A stretch of DNA of 64,000 nucleotides from Planctomycetota bacterium (lineage in GTDB: Bacteria > Planctomycetota > Phycisphaerae > WQYP01), in NCBI GenBank assembly GCA_021819825.1, contig JAKAEZ010000003.1, positions 62,001-126,000 on the forward strand, given 5' to 3'. The notes beneath the pieces are model-generated. The model saw only the letters and a list, made by a program, of their open reading frames with translations, was not told the origin of the DNA and ran no database searches. The translations under genes were made by a program, and so were the position numbers. Below, in pieces: positions 17,674 through 24,398 of the stretch (within the stretch, counting starts at the first letter, position 1; each line of letters begins with the position of its first letter).

Positions 17674-17744
17674 AGATTCTTTATAAATCCCATCCGTTAC
17701 CTGTTTCGGATGTATGCAATCTTCTGGCTGCGTATTGGGACTGT

Positions 17745-17850
17745 TATTATATCGGCCGGCGACAGATTGTCAGCAAAGCAGAGATTTCAGTATTTTATCG
17801 GCCGGCAAAATAATAACAATTATCGGGTGCCGTTTTCGCCGATAAGGTAT
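17745..17850. repeat. Cluster of TATCGGC motifs in the 17.6-18.1 kb intergenic region
   Basis: The 424-base gap between the sigma gene and the WecA-like gene holds TATCGGCCGGC at 17750 and 17796, TATCGGG at 17821, and the reverse form GCCGATA at 17838-17844. The last two form an inverted repeat, TTATCGG-N10-CCGATAA. No ORF in this gap is convincing. Confidence 0.4.
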
Positions 17851-18062
17851 GTGCCGTTCCGAGTAACGACCGGCGATTACTCGAATAGGCCATTAGGGGC
17901 GAGCGATCGCTTATTGGACGAATTATTTTTCGCTTTTTATTTGCAAAGGAGTTTCAGGCGGTTGTATACTTCATAACAATGGAGTTGGGTAAAGAGGGAG
18001 ATGACCACCCGCCAACTAACCGGGAGTTTACCAGAACGTAATGACCCCACTGTGGAATTTGT

Positions 18063-19415
18063 ATGCCTTCAACAGTTCTTAACTCGCTTTCACCTGCTAC
18101 GGTGCTTATGCCGTACATGCCGGTGTTTTACGTCTCCTTTCTTGTTACCGTGCTTCTTACCCCGGTCATGCGGCAACTGGCGCTCCGCTATGGTGTTGTT
18201 GATGAGCCGGACGGCCACCGCAAAATTCATACCCGGCCCATTGCCTATCTCGGTGGCGTGGCCACTTTTATTGGCTGGATGGCCGGCGTATTGGTATCGG
18301 TGTTTATTACCCCCCTCAATAGTGATCCCAATCTTGTCGCCAACGTGCAGGTCCCCCCGGGGATCATTCTCGGAGCCGGCACGGTTGTCCTCTGCGGTTT
18401 AATTGATGATGTTTACAGTATTACGCCCCGGTTAAAGCTCTTTGGCCAATTTCTTGGGGCGGTGCTGCTGTTTTTCCTTAGTGTTGATCGATCCGGCTTT
18501 TTCGGTATTCGTATTGATTTAGCCAATATGCTGGTTTTCCCGTTGGAACGCCGCGGCTGGATTCCCGCAATTCAGTTAACGCATCCGCAGGCGTACATGC
18601 TGTTTGCCAGCATGTTAAGCGCGGTCTTGGCTGTTCTGATTATTATGTCAGCCAGCAATGCCATGAATCTGCTCGATGGCCTGGATGGGTTATGCTCCGG
18701 GGTTACCAGCATCATGGCTGTGGGTTATCTGGCGTTGGCTTTGTATTTGGCGTGCAACGGCGTACCGTCCGCCGGTGTGGCGTCCATGAATCCTACCCGC
18801 ATTACGCTTAGCCTGGCGTTGCTGGGGGCGGTGCTGGGTTTCCTGCCCTATAATTTCAACCCGGCAAGTATTTTTATGGGTGATACCGGCAGCATGTTCC
18901 TGGGCTACGTCTGCGGTGCCATGATTATCATGTTCGGAAATGATGGCATTTTCCGCTGGTTCCTCGGATCACTGGTCATCTTCGGCTTACCCATTCTGGA
19001 TACTTTTCTCGCCATCGTTCGTAGAAAACTTAACCATCGTCCCGTATTTTCGCCCGACTCCGGCCATTTCCATCACTTCCTCCTGAAGCGTGGTTTGTCT
19101 GTTAAACAGGCGGCCTTAACCAGCTATGGCCTGACCGCCATGTTTGTGAGCTTCGGCCTGGTAATTGTCCTTATTCCCACAAGTCTGGCGTTGGGAATTT
19201 ACATGGTTTTGTTTGTCTGGCTGGTGGTGATCGCCTTCAAAATGGGTATGGTGTACCAGCAAGGCGGAAAAACCGCAGCCGCAACAACGACCATTCCAAG
19301 AATCCCGCCCACCGCTGAATCCCCATTGGCTCCCCCTGAAGCTCATCCGGCAACCCCCACCCACGAAGCCCCCAACATCCTGCCCGTAGCCGATCACGGC
19401 CTATTCTCAAAATAA
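18063..19415 (+). CDS. Polyprenyl-phosphate sugar-1-phosphate transferase (WecA/TagO-like)
   Basis: Integral membrane enzyme that moves a sugar-1-phosphate (GlcNAc-1-P or similar) from a UDP-sugar to undecaprenyl phosphate, starting polysaccharide synthesis. The PNPT signatures are clear: Asp pair in CGLIDDVYS, NAMNLLDGLDGL, FNPASIFMGDTGSMFLG, and HFHHFLLKRG in the cytoplasmic loop. It has about eleven hydrophobic segments. The HFHHFLL loop and overall form fit WecA/TagO better than MraY. A Pro-rich tail of about 50 residues after the last helix is extra. A start at internal Met16 (18108) is possible. Downstream is a strong inverted repeat. Confidence 0.88.
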   Translation: MPSTVLNSLSPATVLMPYMPVFYVSFLVTVLLTPVMRQLALRYGVVDEPDGHRKIHTRPIAYLGGVATFIGWMAGVLVSVFITPLNSDPNLVANVQVPPGIILGAGTVVLCGLIDDVYSITPRLKLFGQFLGAVLLFFLSVDRSGFFGIRIDLANMLVFPLERRGWIPAIQLTHPQAYMLFASMLSAVLAVLIIMSASNAMNLLDGLDGLCSGVTSIMAVGYLALALYLACNGVPSAGVASMNPTRITLSLALLGAVLGFLPYNFNPASIFMGDTGSMFLGYVCGAMIIMFGNDGIFRWFLGSLVIFGLPILDTFLAIVRRKLNHRPVFSPDSGHFHHFLLKRGLSVKQAALTSYGLTAMFVSFGLVIVLIPTSLALGIYMVLFVWLVVIAFKMGMVYQQGGKTAAATTTIPRIPPTAESPLAPPEAHPATPTHEAPNILPVADHGLFSK

Positions 19416-19481
19416 CCACCCCCGGCCCCAGCATCCCGCACTTAACAGCACAGCGCCTCCAACTCCCAACTCCTCCATCCC

Positions 19482-19530
19482 AATAAAAGGTACCTGACAC
19501 CTTTATTAAAGGTGTCAGGTACCTTTTATT
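19482..19530. repeat. Perfect 24-bp inverted repeat containing AAAGGTGTCAGGTACCTTT
   Basis: Two 24-base arms around a single central base, between two convergent genes (WecA-like and six-hairpin glycosidase). It could serve as a bidirectional terminator and also resembles a REP-type mobile repeat: a single arm recurs at 50132-50153. Confidence 0.8.
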
Positions 19531-19532
19531 TA

Positions 19533-21665
19533 TTACATCGCCTTGTTCAAGCCTTCGTGCCGGACCTTCCAGGAGCCGTCTTGGGGGAAGCCTGGGGCGT
19601 TGTGGTGCGGACCGCCATCCCAACCAGCTGTCAGGAATGCCGCTGCATAAAGTAAAGCGCCGTCTCCCGGAACATAAGGGCATGGGCCGCCGGTGTTGAT
19701 GCCGCGAATATCAAAATGATTGCCGTGAACTTTTGCGGTCAGGGCGGAAATTGCAATCTGCGGTTCACCAACCCGCGCCGCCGCCATAGCCATCCATGGC
19801 AAATCCCAACCATATTCATGCTTACCGGCCCAATCCCAGGATTTCCAAGTTTTTAAGACCGTTGCATGAGCTATCGCGGGGTCCACCCCGGCAATCGGCG
19901 GTAACATGCCGTATACGCCAATCATATCCGGATGATTATTGCGAATGGTCGTATAAGTCGCTTTGGCCCACTGCTCGGAAATCACATAAACGCCCTGATC
20001 TACCGGCAGTGGGGCCAAATGTTTCAGGACATGCGCCCAACGTGGATCCGCGGGCAGTCCCATGCGGCGGTGCCAAGTCTGAGCTGCGGTTAATGCGAAT
20101 CGCCAATAGGCCAATTCATAAACACTGTTGCTGGTAACGCCATGTTCACACGCCGGCATGATCGGAGTAAGATCATACCGCTTGAGCGTCTTGTTCCATG
20201 TTGGAAAACTGGCCATGTAATCCGCGGTGGAAAAAATAATATCCCGCCATAGTTCAAGCGTTTCGAAGGTGGGGGCCAGACGGTAATGCAATTCGGCAAA
20301 GAATATCGGGTGTGGCTGCTGCCAGGCCAGAATATTATCCCCAAACCATGGAACATTTCGCCCGCCGGGACCGGTGCGCTTCGGCCATTTTACACCACGA
20401 TAATCCAATTGCCTGGCCAGCGCCCGCGCCACCGGCTTGATCCGCCAATAAAACGCCAGTTCGCGCATAGCTAATGGCCAGCGGTTCCACAACGCATAAT
20501 GTCCGATATGCCAAACCGCCATTTCCATGTTGGCCTGACTGCTCCACTGATCCAGCCCTATTAAACCGATCTCAGCCCCGGGCATATCCCCGGCTTCCTG
20601 TACGGCCATCTGATATTGAGCCAGCACAATCCGCCGTTCGAGTTCCGGTGCCGCGGGGTTACTGCTGCCGGAAAGATCAATGGCTCCACCGCTGTTCCAA
20701 AACCGCTCCCAATGATTGGCCGTGGCTTTTTCCGTTTCCGCAAAGCTTGGGTGCCGCTGCCCCAGATTTACCGCATCCGGTGCGAACTGGCATGTCAATT
20801 CAATCGTGGTTTGGCCCGCCAGCGGAATCAGCCGCCAGGTGTGAGGACGCTCATCAGGATAAATGGCCGCATGTTTTCCCGTGAACATAACGCCATAACG
20901 TGACGAATCCGCAATGCGCTGCAAATGCACCCATGTTTCCGCGCGTCGCACGACCAGCGTCTTATGCTTCTGAGGTGCATGAAAATCCCCAATCCAAGGT
21001 CCCTGTTTGCGATCCGGATAGGGAAAATCCAGCATGATCCATAAACGCCCGACAGCCAGTGCGGAAGACGTTATTCGCACCGCCAACCTGTCGGCGCGCG
21101 TATCGCATAGACTTTCCACCGTGACTTGCTGCCCGTGTAACTGAAATACGGTGTGCTGTTTAACAGTATATATGTCAATGTGTCTATCAATTCCTGAAAC
21201 CTCCTCCCGTTTCAGCGGTTGTCCCCGGGCATGTACAAACCGCAGTCGCCCCAGATTCATGCGGTGCGGATTCTCCCGCATCCAGTGGTACAGCGCGTCT
21301 TCCGAAGCCGGCCAGATTTGCGGCCCTTTAAGGCGGCCGCGCTCATAGGTGCCGGTAATCGGGACATCCGCCCGCGTATAGCCCTGCGGCATCGGCGACC
21401 AATTCCAACCCCAGTCCGTCATGATATTACCGGCAAAGGTCTGCAAACCCGTGGCATCGCAATTAAAGACCGCGCCGCCATTACCGATTTGGAAGACCCC
21501 ATCAAGTTTATTGTATTGAAAGTTGTGCCGGGTGACCAAAGCTTTGCGATCAATTCCAGTTGCGCCTTTCCGTACGAGCGAAGCCCGCTTGGGAGCTGCC
21601 GCCGCCGTCAAAGCCCCGAGAAGCAAGTTTCGTCGTGAACAACCCATTGATGTCCGTCCAGCCAT
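19533..21665 (-). CDS. Tat-exported six-hairpin glycosidase-like protein
   Basis: About 710 residues. The N-terminus (MAGRTSMGCSRRNLLLGALTAAAA) carries a twin-Arg signal, implying folded export. The long body reads as a beta-sandwich followed by an alpha/alpha barrel (six-hairpin glycosidase superfamily, the GH65/GH95 type): LRITSS-type beta repeats to about 330, then helical segments such as WHIGHYALWNRWPLAMRELAFYW, and YVPGDGALLYAAAFL near the end. Substrate cannot be named. I choose the ATG at 21665 with GGAG 9 bases upstream; the track start at 21737 adds residues ahead of the Tat signal. It is convergent with the WecA-like gene. Confidence 0.72.
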   Translation of the reverse strand: MAGRTSMGCSRRNLLLGALTAAAAPKRASLVRKGATGIDRKALVTRHNFQYNKLDGVFQIGNGGAVFNCDATGLQTFAGNIMTDWGWNWSPMPQGYTRADVPITGTYERGRLKGPQIWPASEDALYHWMRENPHRMNLGRLRFVHARGQPLKREEVSGIDRHIDIYTVKQHTVFQLHGQQVTVESLCDTRADRLAVRITSSALAVGRLWIMLDFPYPDRKQGPWIGDFHAPQKHKTLVVRRAETWVHLQRIADSSRYGVMFTGKHAAIYPDERPHTWRLIPLAGQTTIELTCQFAPDAVNLGQRHPSFAETEKATANHWERFWNSGGAIDLSGSSNPAAPELERRIVLAQYQMAVQEAGDMPGAEIGLIGLDQWSSQANMEMAVWHIGHYALWNRWPLAMRELAFYWRIKPVARALARQLDYRGVKWPKRTGPGGRNVPWFGDNILAWQQPHPIFFAELHYRLAPTFETLELWRDIIFSTADYMASFPTWNKTLKRYDLTPIMPACEHGVTSNSVYELAYWRFALTAAQTWHRRMGLPADPRWAHVLKHLAPLPVDQGVYVISEQWAKATYTTIRNNHPDMIGVYGMLPPIAGVDPAIAHATVLKTWKSWDWAGKHEYGWDLPWMAMAAARVGEPQIAISALTAKVHGNHFDIRGINTGGPCPYVPGDGALLYAAAFLTAGWDGGPHHNAPGFPQDGSWKVRHEGLNKAM

Positions 21666-22013
21666 GACAAGCTTCTCCGCAGTTAATAAATTTGCCAAGT
21701 GGATATTCTGGACACGAACTGCGGAATTGTATCGCATCTTGATCGAACCGCAATATCATAACTGCACAAATGCTTTGGCAATCGCGATTTCTTAATTGCA
21801 TACAATCCAAAACCCTCAAGCAGAGGGTGTTATTGGTCAAAGCTATGCAACGAAGTTACGCCAAACTGCCGTTTTCCGCCTTTCAGAAACATATGGTAAC
21901 CTGTAACAAGGTCGTTAAATAAAATAGTAAAGCGGTTCAAATATTAAAAATTGCGAAATAACCAGTGGTTTATAGGATCAGTCGGGCTGGTAAAAAAAAT
22001 AATTAGAATCTTC

Positions 22014-22040
22014 TTGACAAACCAATTTAACCGGTTAAAC
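22014..22040 (+). promoter_or_regulatory. Promoter candidate of the PEP-CTERM/amylase locus
   Basis: TTGACA (22014-22019) and TAAACT (22035-22040) with a 15-base spacer, slightly short. The leader that follows contains a GTAGCG/CGCTAC hairpin (22050-22066) and a good AAAGGAG ahead of the ATG. Confidence 0.5.
22025..22038. promoter_or_regulatory. LacI-family-like operator palindrome
   Basis: TTTAACCGGTTAAA is a perfect 14-bp palindrome with a central CG, the form favoured by LacI/GalR regulators. It lies between the -35 and -10 boxes, where binding would block transcription. No LacI-type gene is in the window. Confidence 0.6.
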
Positions 22041-22097
22041 TAAATAGACGGTAGCGGAGGTCGCTACGCAAATTCATTATTTCTAAAGGAGAGTCTC

Positions 22098-23174
22098 ATG
22101 GTTGGTATCACATCTCATCGGTCTTGGGCCGCCCTATTGGGTATGGCTGCGGGAATAACAGCATTCGGCATGGTCGGTTCGGCAGTCCATGCATCGGCTA
22201 TTGCCAGCGATAATGCTTCGAATTATCAAGGCAGTGGCGGCACAACCAATGTTTGGGCGAATTCCAGCAATCCAAACAGCCTGTCTCCGACAGAGCCTAA
22301 CGGCGGGACTGGATTTGGCGCGTGGTCGATTTCCAATCAGCAAAGCGCAACACCACCCTACAACGGTTCAGGATTGAGCACCTTTGATACAACTAATCCA
22401 ATTAACACAAACGGAAATTATTGGTATATGTACGCCAACGGCGGCTCTGCGACCGCTCGCACGGATGCCTATCGGGCTTTCACTGGATCACTGGCTGTCG
22501 GGCAGTCCTTCGGCGTCGCACTGGAAACACAGGGGGTTGGTGCGAGCGCTGCCAACGGGCTTCCCAGTTTTGGATTCGCCTTGGATTCCAATTCCGGACC
22601 CTCGTTAACCGCCGGAAGTGTGAGCGTGACCTCCGCCGGAACCGGACCCACCTCGGCCACGAACTACGCAGACGCAAACGCTTTATTCTCTTTGAGTTTC
22701 AACGAACTTGGACCAACAGGTAACACGAATTCCAACCTGACCGGATACAATGGTCTGTCCAATACGTCAAGCTCTGGTTACGTTGTTGAAGTCAATATCA
22801 CCGCCGGTGGTGTAACGACTTCATCCTTGCTTAGCACAGTCACCAGCCCAGCCGGGGCGAACAGCTCAAACTATCCCGCCGGATCGGGTGAATCGTATCT
22901 CAACGGTGGCCTGACGGCAAACTTCACGTTGGAATCGAGCAACTCGTATACGCTGTCGTTAACGCCGATTGGATCCACCACCGCTATCCAAACCTATAGC
23001 GGAGCGCTTGGCTCTGGCAGTATTACTGGAGCCGACATTTTTGACCAAAGCACGTACCAAAATGGCAACTTCAACAGCTTGGCCATCACCGCCGTTCCTG
23101 AGCCGGCCACCATCGGCTTGTTCGTCGCGGCGGGTGCCGGTTTACTGTTGATTCGCCGTCGGCGGTCGGCCTGA
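22098..23174 (+). CDS. PEP-CTERM sorting domain protein (paralogue A)
   Basis: 358-residue exported protein, with a signal peptide (about 1-33, ending VHASA), a Ser/Thr/Asn/Gly-rich low-charge body, and the sorting tail VPEPATIGLFVAAGAGLLLIRRRRSA. PEP-CTERM tails are known to be handled by exosortase in exopolysaccharide-making bacteria. The body is related to the next gene: both have SDNA at the mature start, NGGTGFGAW/NGGTGLGPW, a NTNG segment and an AYRAF/AYRGF segment. AAGGAG sits 7-8 bases before the ATG. First gene of the locus with the LacI-type palindrome. Confidence 0.85.
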   Translation: MVGITSHRSWAALLGMAAGITAFGMVGSAVHASAIASDNASNYQGSGGTTNVWANSSNPNSLSPTEPNGGTGFGAWSISNQQSATPPYNGSGLSTFDTTNPINTNGNYWYMYANGGSATARTDAYRAFTGSLAVGQSFGVALETQGVGASAANGLPSFGFALDSNSGPSLTAGSVSVTSAGTGPTSATNYADANALFSLSFNELGPTGNTNSNLTGYNGLSNTSSSGYVVEVNITAGGVTTSSLLSTVTSPAGANSSNYPAGSGESYLNGGLTANFTLESSNSYTLSLTPIGSTTAIQTYSGALGSGSITGADIFDQSTYQNGNFNSLAITAVPEPATIGLFVAAGAGLLLIRRRRSA

Positions 23175-23199
23175 AACGGCTCTTGTAATGTGAGATCTG

Positions 23200-23219
23200 A
23201 AATTTGAGATTTCAAATTT
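23200..23219. repeat. Short AT-rich inverted repeat
   Basis: AAATTTGA-GATT-TCAAATTT in the gap between the two PEP-CTERM genes. The stem is 8 bp with no T-run directly after it, so a termination role is doubtful. The remaining gap to 23408 has no ORF. Confidence 0.4.
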
Positions 23220-23408
23220 GAAACGGATGATTTAACGGGCCTTTACGGCTGTGTAAATCCGGAGTTTTAAATCAAGAAACCTCAACGCCCGGCGAAGTTG
23301 TAATCCGGTGATCGCGTCCAAACCGGCACCAATTGGTCGGAACGGGTTTGTTTTAGATTTGTTTTCAATACCCCTGTGGCAGGGCTTATGAGTTTCGGAG
23401 ATTTATGT

Positions 23409-24398
23409 ATGGCGGCCAAACGAATAAGTTCTGTCCAACACCACCCCCGATGGCCTCGCCTCTTGTCCGGTGCGGCTGTCGCGGGAATGGTCGGATGGGT
23501 GACAGCTCACGGCGGCGTGGCCGCCGCCGTGAGCTTATCCGATAATGCCGCCAACCCGGCCTACGCCGGCGGTACATGGACCAATAACAGCAACGGCGGC
23601 ACTGGCTTGGGACCCTGGTATCAAGGACCAACCGGTTCCGGAGTCGGGCAAAACGCGACGTGGGGTTTCGATACCGAATCCGCAGCCAATATTTTCGGTA
23701 CCACCGCCACGCCGAATATCAACACCAATGGCGTTGCCTGGACGCTTTGGTCACAAAATGGCACCGGCTCAGATCCCGCGGCTCCAACCGCTTACCGCGG
23801 TTTTAATTATCCCTTGGTTTCCGGAGCTACCTTTTCCATCAACATGGCGACCGATGCTATCGGTTCGCAAGGAGCGGAAGGATTCCAACTTCAAAGTTAC
23901 AATGCCGCCACCGGCTATGCCACACCCATTCTGGAAGTGGCGGCGTTCGCTTCGGGCAGCTATTACAGTGTCAGTTATGGCGGCTACACGTCCATCACGC
24001 CTGGATTTTCCAATTCCTTTACCTCCGGCATCAAATCCATTCATGACGGCAGCGGCAGCGAAAACAATGGCAATGGGCTGACCATTACGGTCGATCTCAC
24101 CGCACCGTCAACCGCGTCCGTTACGCTGACTCCCTTAAATAGTGCGCAGGGTAGCGCCGACACCTTTAACAACTTGGCGCTAAATCCAGATTCTATTAAT
24201 CAGATCATGCTCTTTAACGATAACCTCGGCAGTAGCGCGCAAAACGCGTATTTTAATAATTTGCAAGTGACTGACCCCGTTCCGGAGCCTACCGTCTTAG
24301 CTCTTTTGGGCTGTGCCTTGTTGGCGTTGCCCTTATTGCGGCGGAGAACGCTTGCCCTTAATCCCAGGCCGGAGAGAGACACAATATGTCAACGGTGA
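23409..24398 (+). CDS. PEP-CTERM sorting domain protein (paralogue B)
   Basis: About 329 residues: a signal sequence (GAAVAGMVGWVTAHGGVAAA), a Gly/Ser/Thr/Asn-rich body, and the tail VPEPTVLALLGCALLALPLLRRR followed by an unusual 16-residue extension. It shares the segment order of the preceding PEP-CTERM protein, so the two are paralogues, probably from tandem duplication. The ATG at 23409 has GGAG 8 bases upstream; the track start at 23376 is less supported. Its 3' end overlaps the amylase gene by 13 bases, so the extension encodes the amylase start region. Confidence 0.82.
   Translation: MAAKRISSVQHHPRWPRLLSGAAVAGMVGWVTAHGGVAAAVSLSDNAANPAYAGGTWTNNSNGGTGLGPWYQGPTGSGVGQNATWGFDTESAANIFGTTATPNINTNGVAWTLWSQNGTGSDPAAPTAYRGFNYPLVSGATFSINMATDAIGSQGAEGFQLQSYNAATGYATPILEVAAFASGSYYSVSYGGYTSITPGFSNSFTSGIKSIHDGSGSENNGNGLTITVDLTAPSTASVTLTPLNSAQGSADTFNNLALNPDSINQIMLFNDNLGSSAQNAYFNNLQVTDPVPEPTVLALLGCALLALPLLRRRTLALNPRPERDTICQR

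Noticed and set aside
17602-17976. 124-codon plus-strand ORF upstream of the WecA-like gene
   Set aside because: It overlaps the sigma factor start antisense and contains the repeated TATCGGC motifs; no domain and no ribosome site.
23200-23219. AT-rich inverted repeat considered as a terminator between PEP-CTERM paralogues
   Set aside because: Stem is A/T-rich and no T-run follows, so I do not expect termination; the genes may still be one transcript.
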